A stretch of 64,000 nt of DNA from Fibrella aestuarina BUZ 2 (GCF_000331105.1 NC_020054.1:1477698-1541697); one strand, 5' to 3'; positions 53,377-62,224 are shown, counted from the first letter of the stretch. Notes: generated from the letters alone by a model not told the origin. Program-made: numbers and translations.

Positions 53377-54243
53377 ATGAAAGTATCGACCATACTTGTT
53401 GTTGTTGCCACAGCTGCCTTGAGTGCGGGACTGTACAGCCTGCCCAGAGTGGTGGTGCAGAACCAGACGAAGCAGTTGGGTAATGCACCCGGTGGGCGTT
53501 CGACCAACACGCCGGTAGCTGATTCGTTGAATGTTGTGGCCAATACCGGCGCCAAGTCGGAAGCAGACGTTCAGCACAATCAGCCCCTTACGCCCGATCA
53601 GCAGAAGCAGGTAGAAGGGTTGCAGAAGGCCTACGCCGTGGCTGCGCCTGATGCCCGCAAGTCAGCTGCTGAAAAGTTGATCACCTTTTTCCGCTCGGCA
53701 AACCGGTTCGATAGTGCCGCCCATTACACCGGTGAAATCGCCAAGATCGATCCGACCGTACAGGCTAACCTACGCGCTGGCGATCAGTACTTCGAAGCAT
53801 ATGGGTTTGCCGTAGCAGAACAGAAAGCAGCCTATTTGGGCGAGCAGGCCCGGGTTTTCTATCAGAAAGCCCTCGCGCAAAACCCAAATCTGCTGGCCGC
53901 CAAAGCCAATATGGCTATGACGTACGTGAGTACGCAAACACCGATGCAGGGAATTATGCTTTTGCGGGAGGTGTTGGAGCAAGACCCTACCAACGAGTTA
54001 GCCCTGTTTAACCTCGGGATGCTATCGATGCGGTCGGGACAGTACAACAAAGCCATTGGTCGTTTCCAGCAGATCCTGACCAACGACCCGGCTAACCGCA
54101 AGGCAAAGTTCTATCTGGCGGTTTGTCTGGTTGAGACGAATCAGAAAGCGGAGGCCAGCAAATTGCTGACAGACTTGAAAGCGAACGAAACAGATCCGCA
54201 GATCCAGGCGGCGATTCGGGAGTTGGAAGAGCGAGTAAAGTAG
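53377..54243 (+). CDS. Tetratricopeptide repeat protein with N-terminal membrane anchor
   Basis: A 288-residue protein. Residues about 4-24 are one hydrophobic segment (signal anchor or signal peptide). A polar linker follows, then TPR-like helical pairs from about 85 to 285. Examples are ARVFYQKALAQNPNLLAAKANMAM, EDPTNELALFNLGMLSMRSGQYNKA and IGRFQQILTNDPANRKAKFYLAV. It is a probable periplasmic scaffold with unknown partners. ATG 53377 gives the membrane-start reading. Position between HU and rng is conserved in related genomes as I know them. Confidence 0.8.
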   Translation: MKVSTILVVVATAALSAGLYSLPRVVVQNQTKQLGNAPGGRSTNTPVADSLNVVANTGAKSEADVQHNQPLTPDQQKQVEGLQKAYAVAAPDARKSAAEKLITFFRSANRFDSAAHYTGEIAKIDPTVQANLRAGDQYFEAYGFAVAEQKAAYLGEQARVFYQKALAQNPNLLAAKANMAMTYVSTQTPMQGIMLLREVLEQDPTNELALFNLGMLSMRSGQYNKAIGRFQQILTNDPANRKAKFYLAVCLVETNQKAEASKLLTDLKANETDPQIQAAIRELEERVK

Positions 54244-54329
54244 AGACGCACGATTTCGCATCTCTGCAAAAAATAGGGCCTGCCAGGTGGCGGGCCGACA
54301 TTTGTAACACACATAAAACCTTACGCACT

Positions 54330-54419
54330 ATGCCTTGCGGTAAAAAACGGAAGCGGCACAAGATCGCCACTCACAAGCGGAAAAAACGGCTCAGAAAGAA
54401 TCGGCACAAGAAGAAATAG
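54330..54419 (+). CDS. 29-residue basic COX24/AURKAIP1-like protein, putative ribosomal
   Basis: A 29-codon ORF: MPCGKKRKRHKIATHKRKKR followed by a basic end rich in Arg, Asn and Lys. It matches the short, extremely basic protein found upstream of rng in Bacteroidota and related to the C-terminal domain of mitochondrial COX24/AURKAIP1 (mS38). A ribosomal or rRNA-binding role is likely from family knowledge. It is easily missed because of its length. It is followed by a heptad element and then rng. Confidence 0.85.
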   Translation: MPCGKKRKRHKIATHKRKKRLRKNRHKKK

Positions 54420-54420
54420 T

Positions 54421-54510
54421 GATGAGTGATGAACGGTGGACGGTGAGTTTGCTTACGCTAGCGTAACCGCAGCAGCCCGCACACTTACCGATCAGCACTC
54501 ATCACTCACC
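54421..54510. repeat. Heptad inverted repeat before rng
   Basis: Left units are GATGAGT, GATGAAC and two GGTG-starting 7-mers (54421-54448). GATGAGTGATGA (54421-54432) pairs with 54499-54510 at 11 of 12 positions. It begins one base after the stop of the COX24-like gene. Confidence 0.7.
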
Positions 54511-54597
54511 GTTATTTTGAAAGAAGCCTCGCCGTTTTCCGCGTGCGTGGCTTCTTTGTTTATATCCTACACGCCATTTTAACCGTGCTAATCGCTT

Positions 54598-56202
54598 GTG
54601 AGCAACGAAATTGTAATCAGTTCCACTCAGAAAGGGGATCGGATTGCACTCCTGCAGGATAAACGCCTGCTGGAGTACCACCTCGATGAGTCGGAAAGCA
54701 GCTTTACGGTTGGCGATTTGTATTTAGGTACCGTTAAGAAGTTGTCGTCGGGCCTCAACGCGGCATTCGTCGATGTTGGGCACGAAAAAGACGGATTCCT
54801 GCATTATCAGGACCTCGGCCAGCACATCAACTCCCTAAACAAGTTAACTAAAGAGGTAATCGCCAAGCGTGTCAACACGGGTCGGTTGTCTGATTTCGAG
54901 ATGGAGCCGGCCATCGAGAAAATCGGTAAAATCGACAAAGTGCTGACCAAAGGGCAGTCTATTCTGGTGCAGGTGGTGAAAGAACCCATCTCAACCAAAG
55001 GACCGCGCCTTTCCTGTGACATTTCCATTGCGGGCCGCTATCTCGTGCTCGTACCTTTCTCCAACGGGGTTAATCTGTCGAAGAAAATCACGGATCGGAC
55101 CGAACGCAATCGGCTGATCAAATTGATGTCGGCTATTAAACCCAAAAACTTTGGGGTCATCGTTCGGACGGTGGCGCAGGGTAAAGAGGTCGAAGAACTC
55201 GACCGCGATCTGCAAAATTCCATTGACAAATGGGACCGCGCCCTGCAAAACCTACGCGATGCTAAACCCCGCGACCGTGTCCTGAGCGAAATGAACCGCG
55301 CCTCGTCTATTCTGCGCGATATGCTTAACGAGTCGTTTGACAGCATTACGGTCGATACCAAAGAAGGCTTTGACCAAATACGGGAGTTCATCCATACGAT
55401 TGCCCCGGAGAAAGAGAAGATTGTAAAACTGTACAGCGGCAAGGCCAAGTTGTTTGAGTCGCTGGGATTAGAAAAGCAAATCAAGTCGCTGTTTGGGCGG
55501 TCGGTGAGCTTGCCGGGTGGTGGGTATCTCATCATCGAGCATACCGAAGCCCTGCACGTCATCGACGTAAACAGCGGGAATAAGTCGAACTCAGAGGAAG
55601 ATCAGGAAGCTACGGCCATCAGCGTCAACCGCGAAGCGGCCCGCGAGATAGCCCGGCAACTGCGGCTGCGGGATATGGGCGGCATCATCGTTGTCGATTT
55701 TATCGACATGAAGAAGGCCGACAACAAGAAGCTGATCTTCGACATCATGCGCGACGAGATGAAGGGCGACCGGTCGAAGTTCACGATCCTGCCCCTCACC
55801 AAGTTTGGCCTGATGCAGATCACGCGGCAGCGGGTACGTCCTGAGTTGAACATCGTAACGCGGGAGGTATGCCCTACTTGTGGCGGTACGGGCACCATTC
55901 AGGCGAGCGTGCTGATCACGGACATTATCGAAGGCAACGTCGATTATATCCTGACCAAGCAGAACGAACGCGGCATTCAGATCGTGCTGCACCCCTTCCT
56001 GTATGCTTACTTCACAAAGGGCTTCCCGTCGCCACAACACAAGTGGTTTTTGAAGTACAAAACGTGGGTGAAGCTGACCAAAGACAGTTCGCTGGGTATC
56101 ACTGATTTCCGGTTCCTCAACAAACATGGCGAGGAAATTGAACTAGCCACCAACCCGACGCCCAATAACCCGTCGGAGAAAGTGGTGGTGGTTGAAGCCT
56201 AG
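54598..56202 (+). CDS. rng: Ribonuclease E/G family endoribonuclease
   Basis: A 534-residue endoribonuclease for rRNA maturation and mRNA decay. An S1-like RNA-binding region (about 38-125) starts DLYLGTVKKLSSGLNAAFVDVG. The catalytic core carries metal-binding Asp323 (VIDVNSG) and Asp367 (VVDFIDMKK). The zinc-link type CPTC pair is Cys425/Cys428. The length and lack of a long disordered tail fit RNase G rather than RNase E. The start is GTG 54598. A strong intrinsic terminator follows. Confidence 0.93.
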   Translation: MSNEIVISSTQKGDRIALLQDKRLLEYHLDESESSFTVGDLYLGTVKKLSSGLNAAFVDVGHEKDGFLHYQDLGQHINSLNKLTKEVIAKRVNTGRLSDFEMEPAIEKIGKIDKVLTKGQSILVQVVKEPISTKGPRLSCDISIAGRYLVLVPFSNGVNLSKKITDRTERNRLIKLMSAIKPKNFGVIVRTVAQGKEVEELDRDLQNSIDKWDRALQNLRDAKPRDRVLSEMNRASSILRDMLNESFDSITVDTKEGFDQIREFIHTIAPEKEKIVKLYSGKAKLFESLGLEKQIKSLFGRSVSLPGGGYLIIEHTEALHVIDVNSGNKSNSEEDQEATAISVNREAAREIARQLRLRDMGGIIVVDFIDMKKADNKKLIFDIMRDEMKGDRSKFTILPLTKFGLMQITRQRVRPELNIVTREVCPTCGGTGTIQASVLITDIIEGNVDYILTKQNERGIQIVLHPFLYAYFTKGFPSPQHKWFLKYKTWVKLTKDSSLGITDFRFLNKHGEEIELATNPTPNNPSEKVVVVEA

Positions 56203-56219
56203 ACAGACCAATGCATGTG

Positions 56220-56259
56220 AAAAAGCCGCCCGGAGCATTAGCTCCTGGCGGCTTTTTTT
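56220..56259 (+). terminator. Intrinsic terminator after rng
   Basis: AAAAAGCCGCC pairs with GGCGGCTTTTT, extended inward by GGAGC/GCTCC around an ATTA loop. Seven T residues follow. It also ends in A-rich sequence on the left and might work on the other strand. Confidence 0.92.
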
Positions 56260-56410
56260 GCTAGCTCGATGCGGTGACGGCGGCTCGAAACGAACTGATC
56301 TACGACAAGATAATAACCAAAATAGACACGTACCTGCGGGTATAGATATTTACGAAATCTTGAAATAATTAATAAATTTATGCCGTACTAAAAATAGGAT
56401 AAACAACGTG

Positions 56411-56806
56411 TTAGTTTGAGACTTTATCCAGAATCTGGGCTAGCATTTCACGAAGTAGCGTATGTGAGGCTGGTTTTGTCAGAAACTGCTCCGCGCCGTT
56501 GGCAAGGCAAAAGGCAGCGTCTTCGGGAGAGGACGACGTAGAGAGGACAAATATTCGGCGTGATGGTGCGGTAAGCGTATGTTTCAGCGCAAGCAGCACG
56601 TCTCGACCGTGCATGCGGGGCATATTCAAATCCAGAAAGATCAGGTCGGGCTGGGTAGGCGTTTCAGCTAAATAGTCGATTACTTCATCGCCGTCTGTGA
56701 GTGTGCTTAGACGGATCGGAAAAGAGTGGTCCCGAAGTGCTATCTCGAATAAGGCTATGTCATCCTCGTCATCGTCGATTAAAAGAATATGGATGGGTGA
56801 AGTCAT
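56411..56806 (-). CDS. Single-domain response regulator (CheY-like)
   Basis: A 131-residue receiver domain without an output domain. The acidic cluster Asp11-Asp13, phospho-acceptor Asp59 in IFLDLNMPRMHG, Ser/Thr at about 90 and Lys111 in LTKPA are in place. It is divergent from the large hybrid kinase gene, sharing a 140-base control region. It probably relays or sinks phosphate from that kinase. No DNA-binding region is present. Confidence 0.9.
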   Translation of the reverse strand: MTSPIHILLIDDDEDDIALFEIALRDHSFPIRLSTLTDGDEVIDYLAETPTQPDLIFLDLNMPRMHGRDVLLALKHTLTAPSRRIFVLSTSSSPEDAAFCLANGAEQFLTKPASHTLLREMLAQILDKVSN

Positions 56807-56872
56807 AGCGTAACGGGCAATAAATCAATCTAATACCAAGTCAGGCGGCTCTGTAAGTACGTGTCTTTCGGA

Positions 56873-56880
56873 TACCTTTG
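56873..56880 (+). promoter_or_regulatory. TAnnTTTG promoter box of the hybrid kinase
   Basis: TACCTTTG. An in-frame TTG start at 56878 would overlap the box, so the first ATG downstream (56947) is the better start. This leaves a leader of about 60 bases. Confidence 0.45.
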
Positions 56881-56946
56881 TTCTGGTTGGTGCAAAACTA
56901 CTCAACGGTGATAACTAAGACTAATTTCCTGGCAGGCGGCGGGGAA

Positions 56947-59900
56947 ATGGCTACCCTAATTGCAGACTTCGACTGGTCGTTAACGCCATTGGGTCCGATT
57001 GAGCAATGGCCACAAAGCCTGAAGACAGCCGTGACCCTGATGCTCAATGCCCGGCAACCCATGTGGATCGGTTGGGGCGATGCCATGACGTTCCTGTACA
57101 ATGATGCCTACATTCCGGTGTTGAGCTTGGCAAAGCACCCTCAGGCGTTAGGGCAACCCGCGGCGGTGGTCTGGCAGGAAATCTGGGATTTCTGCGGGCC
57201 ATTGGCCGATAAGGTATTCCAGCAGGGGGAATCGTCGTTTGTGGATGACGTGCAGTTATTCATGGACCGGGGCGGAATGCTGGAGGAAACGTTTTACTCA
57301 TTCTCCTACAGCCCTATTCGGGGCGAATGTGGGCGGGTAGATGGGCTCTTCTGTCCTAATGTTGAAGTAACCGCTCAGAACCTCAACACGCGCCGGCTGG
57401 CCACCTTGTCGGCCCTGACGGCCAATGCCCTTGGCGAACGTACCGCGCAGGCCGCTTGCGAATCCATTGCCCAGACACTGGCCCAGAACACCGCCGATAT
57501 ACCGTTTGCTTTGTTGTACCTGACTCAGGCCGACAATCGATCGCTACGGCTTGAACAGGCCGTTCATGTCACACCCGCGGCGGATTGGCAACAGGTAACT
57601 CTGGACGGTTTATGGACCGCCCCGCTTGGGCTCCCCCTGGCGCAGGTACTGGAAGAAAACAAAGCGCTAACTGGGCACTGGGCTCCGACGCCGGAATTGC
57701 CGATGGGCCCGGCTGGTCAGGCGATCAGGCAGGCGATTGTATTGCCACTGGTAGCACCAGGTCAACACCATCCGCTGGGGGTGCTGGTCGCGGCTATTAA
57801 CCCAACCCGGCAGCTGGACACCGACTACCGGACGTTTTACGAACTGATGGCCAATCAGGCCGCCGCAGCGATCCAGAACGCCCGGGCTGCCGAAGAAGAA
57901 CGCCAGCACCTCGAACAACTGGCCGAGCTAAACCGCGCCAAGACCTTATTTTTTAGCAACATCAGCCACGAATTTCGCACGCCGCTGACGCTGATGCTCG
58001 GGCCCCTGGAAGAACTGTTGCGCGGAACGGATGGGGCACTAAGTAGAGCTCACCAAACGCACGTTCAGGCGGCTCACCGCAATGCCCGGCGGCTGTTGCG
58101 GCTGGTCAATACGCTGCTCGATTTTAGCCGCCTGGAAGCCGGACGGTTGCAGGCCAACTTCGCCCTGACCGATCTGGCAACGTTGACGGTTGATCTGGCC
58201 AGCAACTTTCGTTCTGCGGTGGAAAAAGCCGGGTTACAGCTAATCGTGGACGTCGGTACGCTGACTGGTCCGGTGGCCGTTGACCCCACGATGTGGGAAA
58301 AAATTGTGCTGAACCTCATTTCCAATGCATTCAAGTTTACGTTGGCCGGCAGCATCACCGTCCGATTGCGTCAACTGGATGATGCCGTCGAGCTGTCGGT
58401 GCAGGACACGGGCGTAGGTATTCCAGAAGCGGATTTGCCCCGCCTTTTCGAGCGATTCCACCGGGTCGAAGGGTCGCGGGGGCGTTCCTTTGAGGGGACA
58501 GGCATTGGCCTGGCCCTTGTGCACGAATTAATCGATCTGCACGCTGGCACCATTGACGTGCAGAGCGAAGTAAATGTAGGCAGTACGTTCACCGTGCGCT
58601 TACCCATGAAACAGGCCACCCTGGCAACTACGGCCAATGGGCCTTTGGGCAGCGCCAACTTATTTGTCGCTGATGCTGAATCGACAGAGAGTACAGCGAC
58701 GGAGCCAAGCTCGAAAACAGCCACAAGTCAGGCTATTACGAAGCGCATTCTGCTCGCCGACGACAACGCCGATATGCGGGCCTATATTCATCGGTTGCTA
58801 AGCCCCCATTACGCCGTCGACGTGGTGACTGACGGGCAACAAGCCCTGGAGGCGATTCGGCGGCATCAGCCCGATCTGGTTTTGTCGGACATCATGATGC
58901 CCCACCTCGACGGCACTCAGTTGCTTAGCATCATCAAATCGGACCCCCAAACAGCGCAAATGCCGGTTATGTTATTGTCGGCGCGGGCGGGTGAAGAAGC
59001 TACGCTGGATGGCTATACGGCGGGGGCCGACGATTACCTGACCAAGCCGTTTTCGGCCAACGAGCTCCTGACTCGGGTACGTGCTCAGATCAACCTGGCC
59101 CAGAATCGGCAGGAGCAACAGCTCAAGCTACGCCACTTGTTTCAGCAGGCGCCCGTGGCGATTTCCACCGTCGAAGGGCCGCAGCATGTCTTTACGTTTG
59201 CTAATGATTTTTACATTCAGTTGGTCGACCGTTCACGCGATCAACTCATAGGTCGCCCCTTTCTCGACGCTTTCCCGGAACTGGTTGAGCAGGGATTTGG
59301 CCCGCAGTTAGACCAAATTCTTCAAACGGGCAAACCGTTCGTCATTACCGAAGGCAGCGTGACCGTGAAACGACATGGTCAGTTGGCAGAGGGGTACTTC
59401 AATTACTCCTTTCATCCCTTCACCGACATAAACGGGAATACGATGGGGGTCATTATGGCTGCTCAGGAAGTAACCGATTCGGTCTTGGCCCGGCAGCAGA
59501 TTGAAGAAAGCGAACAACGGCTGGAGCGGTTAGTGGCAGAGCGCACGATGGCGCTCAATCAGCTAAACGCCGATCTGGAGCGGTCGAACCTGGACCTGAT
59601 GCAGTTTGCGTCTGTGGCAAGCCATGACCTGAAGGAGCCCCTGCGGAAAGTAGAGGCGTTCAGTAACCTGCTGGCCATGTCGCTGGCCGGCAAGCTGGAA
59701 AAGGAAGAAGCGCAGCATTTTGAGCGCATCATCCGTGCCGTAGCCCGGATGCAGTCGCTGGTGGACGACGTGCTGCGGTTCTCAAAGCTCTCTAAGCAAG
59801 ATGCCCAATTTGAACCGGTCGACCTGACGATTGTACTTAGTCGAATTCTGGAAGATCTCGACATTCGCATACAGGAGCGTAATGCGCAGGTACGTGTCGA

Positions 59901-60297
59901 TACGCTGCCGGTCATCCAGGCCATACCGGGCCAAATGCATCAGCTATTCCAGAATCTGATTAGTAATGCCTTAAAATTTGCGGGCGATCGACCACCCCTC
60001 ATCGCCATTCAGAACTGCCCGGTTACCGGTACGGTGCGGGAAACGTTCGGCCTTGCCGATTCGGTATCCTACGTCATGCTCAAGGTAACAGACAACGGGA
60101 TTGGCTTCAGTATGAAATATGCCGACAAAATTTTCGGCATGTTCCAACGGCTCAATAACAAGGGCGACTACCCCGGGACGGGCATTGGCCTGGCGATTTG
60201 CCGACGGATTGTTGAGAATCACCATGGGTTTATAGTCGCTGACAGTCAGCCGAATCAGGGCGCATCCTTTACTATTCTTCTGCCTGTTGAGCAATGA
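56947..60297 (+). CDS. Hybrid sensor kinase with two complete kinase cores around a receiver
   Basis: A 1116-residue soluble sensor. The order is: PAS-like domain (about 10-145, FDWSLTPLGPIEQWPQSLK); GAF domain (about 155-310); HisKA with His341 in SHEFRTPLT; and HATPase_c. A receiver with Asp648 in LVLSDIMMP follows, then a PAS domain (about 730-855), a second HisKA with His893 in SHDLKEPLRK, and a second HATPase_c ending GTGIGLAICRRIVENHHG. No membrane span is seen, so signals are probably cytosolic, possibly light or redox through PAS/GAF. Start ATG 56947 follows the promoter box. The divergent receiver gene is the likely partner. Confidence 0.9.
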   Translation: MATLIADFDWSLTPLGPIEQWPQSLKTAVTLMLNARQPMWIGWGDAMTFLYNDAYIPVLSLAKHPQALGQPAAVVWQEIWDFCGPLADKVFQQGESSFVDDVQLFMDRGGMLEETFYSFSYSPIRGECGRVDGLFCPNVEVTAQNLNTRRLATLSALTANALGERTAQAACESIAQTLAQNTADIPFALLYLTQADNRSLRLEQAVHVTPAADWQQVTLDGLWTAPLGLPLAQVLEENKALTGHWAPTPELPMGPAGQAIRQAIVLPLVAPGQHHPLGVLVAAINPTRQLDTDYRTFYELMANQAAAAIQNARAAEEERQHLEQLAELNRAKTLFFSNISHEFRTPLTLMLGPLEELLRGTDGALSRAHQTHVQAAHRNARRLLRLVNTLLDFSRLEAGRLQANFALTDLATLTVDLASNFRSAVEKAGLQLIVDVGTLTGPVAVDPTMWEKIVLNLISNAFKFTLAGSITVRLRQLDDAVELSVQDTGVGIPEADLPRLFERFHRVEGSRGRSFEGTGIGLALVHELIDLHAGTIDVQSEVNVGSTFTVRLPMKQATLATTANGPLGSANLFVADAESTESTATEPSSKTATSQAITKRILLADDNADMRAYIHRLLSPHYAVDVVTDGQQALEAIRRHQPDLVLSDIMMPHLDGTQLLSIIKSDPQTAQMPVMLLSARAGEEATLDGYTAGADDYLTKPFSANELLTRVRAQINLAQNRQEQQLKLRHLFQQAPVAISTVEGPQHVFTFANDFYIQLVDRSRDQLIGRPFLDAFPELVEQGFGPQLDQILQTGKPFVITEGSVTVKRHGQLAEGYFNYSFHPFTDINGNTMGVIMAAQEVTDSVLARQQIEESEQRLERLVAERTMALNQLNADLERSNLDLMQFASVASHDLKEPLRKVEAFSNLLAMSLAGKLEKEEAQHFERIIRAVARMQSLVDDVLRFSKLSKQDAQFEPVDLTIVLSRILEDLDIRIQERNAQVRVDTLPVIQAIPGQMHQLFQNLISNALKFAGDRPPLIAIQNCPVTGTVRETFGLADSVSYVMLKVTDNGIGFSMKYADKIFGMFQRLNNKGDYPGTGIGLAICRRIVENHHGFIVADSQPNQGASFTILLPVEQ

Positions 60298-60380
60298 GCA
60301 ACGTACCTGGCTCGCTGCAGCATGCTCTGCAATAGGTTACCGGATGGACACAGCCGTTAGCTCAACGGTCCGTACGGGGT

Positions 60381-60411
60381 TTTGTCATTCTTTACCGTTT
60401 TTTTATTTTTG
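60381..60411 (+). promoter_or_regulatory. Consensus promoter for a candidate small RNA
   Basis: TTTG at 60381-60384, a 19-base spacer and TATTTTTG at 60404-60411 match the Bacteroidota consensus exactly. No start codon with a good reading frame follows before the terminator at 60511-60541. Confidence 0.65.
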
Positions 60412-60417
60412 TAAACA

Positions 60418-60541
60418 CGTCAATCAACCGGGCGTGTATGAGTTAAGCAAACGAGGACCCGGTTTAGACTGGGCTTGTTTATAGCTTCAACCTTTCCACT
60501 TGTAGAGGAAGACCTCGGTACCTTCGGTGCCGGGGTTTTTT
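60418..60541 (+). ncRNA. Candidate small RNA or attenuated leader upstream of DUF3467
   Basis: A consensus promoter (60381-60411) and a strong intrinsic terminator (60511-60541) bracket about 120 bases that contain no convincing gene. AACCGGG (60426-60432) pairs with CCCGGTT (60458-60464) as a first stem. GAGG (60505-60508) and CCTC (60513-60516) could form a stem competing with the terminator. It may be a free small RNA, or a leader controlling the DUF3467 gene 33 bases further on. I cannot assign it to a known RNA family by eye. Confidence 0.5.
60511..60541 (+). terminator. Intrinsic terminator upstream of DUF3467
   Basis: An 11-pair stem with G-U pairs closes on a TTC loop: ACCTCGGTACC with GGTGCCGGGGT. 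Six T residues follow. It precedes, rather than follows, the DUF3467 gene. Confidence 0.8.
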
Positions 60542-60560
60542 ATTGTCAGTGTCAAACCCG

Positions 60561-60568
60561 TATTTTTG
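60561..60568 (+). promoter_or_regulatory. TAnnTTTG promoter box of DUF3467
   Basis: TATTTTTG ends five bases before ATG 60574, giving a near-leaderless start. A TTG lies 15 bases upstream, closer than the usual 19-20. Confidence 0.4.
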
Positions 60569-60573
60569 ACTAT

Positions 60574-60897
60574 ATGGAACAGCAGAATTTCAATAACGAC
60601 GGATCGATCGATGTCGAACTGAGCGAGGAAGTGGCAGAGGGGGTTTACGCGAATTTGGCGATGATTGCCCACTCGAACAGCGAGTTTATTGTCGATTTTA
60701 TCCGGCTGATGCCCGGTATTCCGAAAGCCAAAGTAAAATCACGGATTATCCTGACGCCCGAACACGCCAAGCGGTTGCTGGTTGCGCTGAAAGAGAACAT
60801 CCGCAAGTTTGAAGATAATTTCGGGGCCATTAATCAACCCGACGATACCTTCCGTTTCCCCACCGGTGGCTTCGGCGGCCCCGTAGGCGAAGCCTAA
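60574..60897 (+). CDS. DUF3467 family protein
   Basis: A 107-residue cytosolic protein. IDVELSEEVAEGVYANLAMIAHSNSEFIVDFIRLMPG and ILTPEHAKRLLVALKENI are the DUF3467 core. The tail is Gly/Pro-rich (FPTGGFGGPVGEA). The gene is common in Bacteroidota, often near transcription or translation genes; here rpsL follows. Function unknown. Start ATG 60574 is preferred because the longer in-frame extension runs back through the terminator and promoter box. Confidence 0.85.
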   Translation: MEQQNFNNDGSIDVELSEEVAEGVYANLAMIAHSNSEFIVDFIRLMPGIPKAKVKSRIILTPEHAKRLLVALKENIRKFEDNFGAINQPDDTFRFPTGGFGGPVGEA

Positions 60898-60959
60898 TGC
60901 GTGTTTGAGGGCCAAGATTTACCGCTGCCCGATCGGCGCAGCAACTTTAGGTTTAGACC

Positions 60960-60989
60960 TTGAACTTTGAACTCATTTTCATACCTTTG
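60960..60989 (+). promoter_or_regulatory. Promoter of rpsL
   Basis: TTG at 60960-60962, a 19-base spacer and TACCTTTG at 60982-60989 match the consensus. The leader to the rpsL ATG is about 60 bases. Confidence 0.65.
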
Positions 60990-61054
60990 CACTCCGAATT
61001 TCGGGGAGACGTGCTTAGACGTCTCAGATTGCATAGCAAACAACCAATTAATTA

Positions 61055-61477
61055 ATGCCTACCATACAACAATTAGTCCGCAAGGGCCGCGAAAAGCTGG
61101 AGTTTAAGTCGAAGTCTCCGGCTTTGGACGCTTGCCCGCAGCGTCGTGGTGTATGTACTCGTGTATATACGACCACCCCGAAGAAGCCAAACTCGGCTCT
61201 TCGTAAAGTTGCCCGTGTTCGTTTGTCGAACGGGAAAGAAGTCAACGCCTACATTCCGGGCGAAGGCCACAACCTGCAAGAGCACTCAATCGTGCTGATT
61301 CGCGGTGGCCGGGTGAAAGACCTGCCGGGTGTACGTTACCACATCGTGCGCGGTGCGCTCGATACGGCTGGTGTAAGCGGCCGTCTGCAAAGCCGGTCGA
61401 AATACGGTGCGAAACGTCCGAAACCAGGTCAGGCTCCGGCAGCTGGTAAAGGTGCGCCCGCTAAGAAGAAAAAATAA
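61055..61477 (+). CDS. rpsL: 30S ribosomal protein S12
   Basis: A 140-residue decoding-centre protein. [19 protein letters not shown] opens the protein. The conserved [21 protein letters not shown] and [17 protein letters not shown] loops, which contact the decoding site and carry streptomycin-resistance positions, are intact (Lys in KKPNS). The C-terminal tail is extended by Gly/Ala/Pro and ends in lysines. rpsG follows after an inverted repeat. Confidence 0.98.
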   Translation: MPTIQQLVRKGREKLEFKSKSPALDACPQRRGVCTRVYTTTPKKPNSALRKVARVRLSNGKEVNAYIPGEGHNLQEHSIVLIRGGRVKDLPGVRYHIVRGALDTAGVSGRLQSRSKYGAKRPKPGQAPAAGKGAPAKKKK

Positions 61478-61480
61478 TTA

Positions 61481-61557
61481 ATGTATACCAAAGAGTGCCT
61501 ACTGTACAATGAGCCGTTCTGGAACTCATTCTACATCAACCATTCTGTAGTATACAT
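61481..61557. repeat. Inverted repeat between rpsL and rpsG
   Basis: ATGTATAC (61481-61488) pairs perfectly with 61550-61557. AATGAG (61508-61513) pairs with CTCATT (61525-61530). Words of the TGTACAATG type connect it with the heptad elements. It separates two ribosomal genes that normally share a message. Confidence 0.65.
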
Positions 61558-61612
61558 GCCCAACACTGCCCGTTGAAAGACTACGGCAGAGTAAGAGAAA
61601 TCTGAAGACACA

Positions 61613-62080
61613 ATGAGAAAGTCGAAACCCCCCAAGCGGTATGTGTTGCCCGACCCCAAATACAAAGAGGTACTGGTAACCAAGTTTGTGAACAATTTGA
61701 TGTACGAAGGCAAAAAGTCGTTGTCGTACTCCATCTTCTATGATGCCCTCGATATCGTGGCTAAGCGCACGAGCGAAAGCGGCCTTGATGTATGGCGGAA
61801 AGCATTGAACAACGTAATGCCATCGGTTGAAGTAAAAAGCCGCCGCGTCGGTGGGGCTACCTTCCAGGTGCCGACCGAAGTACGCGCAGACCGGAAGGTC
61901 TCGGTAGGCATGAAATGGCTGATCCGGTATGCTCGTTCACGCGGCGAGAAAACGATGGTAGATCGGTTAGCCGCCGAAATCATCGCAGCATCAAAAGGCG
62001 AAGGCGCCGCCGTTAAAAAGAAAGACGATACGCACCGTATGGCCGAAGCCAACAAGGCGTTCTCTCACTTCCGGTTCTAA
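61613..62080 (+). CDS. rpsG: 30S ribosomal protein S7
   Basis: A 155-residue primary 16S rRNA-binding protein of the small-subunit head. [30 protein letters not shown] is the N-terminus of the family. [23 protein letters not shown] and [20 protein letters not shown] are conserved. fusA, which usually follows rpsG, is not here; a hairpin and a terminator close the unit and glyA follows. Confidence 0.97.
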   Translation: MRKSKPPKRYVLPDPKYKEVLVTKFVNNLMYEGKKSLSYSIFYDALDIVAKRTSESGLDVWRKALNNVMPSVEVKSRRVGGATFQVPTEVRADRKVSVGMKWLIRYARSRGEKTMVDRLAAEIIAASKGEGAAVKKKDDTHRMAEANKAFSHFRF

Positions 62081-62095
62081 CACAGACCGCTTATA

Positions 62096-62131
62096 AACCG
62101 ACAAGGTTTTCAAAACCTTATAGGTTTAACA
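62096..62131. repeat. Hairpin after rpsG of the AAGGTTTTCAAAACCTT type
   Basis: Left arm 62096-62111 and right arm 62115-62131 match at about 14 of 16 positions around AAAACC/GGTTTT. The words are related to those of the hairpin at 14181-14228. Confidence 0.75.
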
Positions 62132-62134
62132 AGG

Positions 62135-62167
62135 AAAGCCCCCCGCCCAAAGCAGGGGGCTTTTTTA
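62135..62167 (+). terminator. Intrinsic terminator of the rpsL-rpsG unit
   Basis: AAAGCCCCCCGC pairs with GCAGGGGGCTTT around a short loop, followed by a run of T residues. Confidence 0.9.
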
Positions 62168-62200
62168 ATGCACGGTCAATCGCATCTGCCTGAAACGCCG

Positions 62201-62208
62201 TACCTTTG
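62201..62208 (+). promoter_or_regulatory. TAnnTTTG promoter box of glyA
   Basis: TACCTTTG. The leader to ATG 62333 is about 120 bases and contains a heptad inverted repeat. No clear -33 TTG. Confidence 0.4.
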
Positions 62209-62224
62209 AGGGGTATAAAAAGCG

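Noticed and set aside
60475..60573. N-terminal extension of the DUF3467 gene
   Set aside because: The extension begins with a non-ATG codon and would read through an intrinsic terminator and a TAnnTTTG box; ATG 60574 fits the family.
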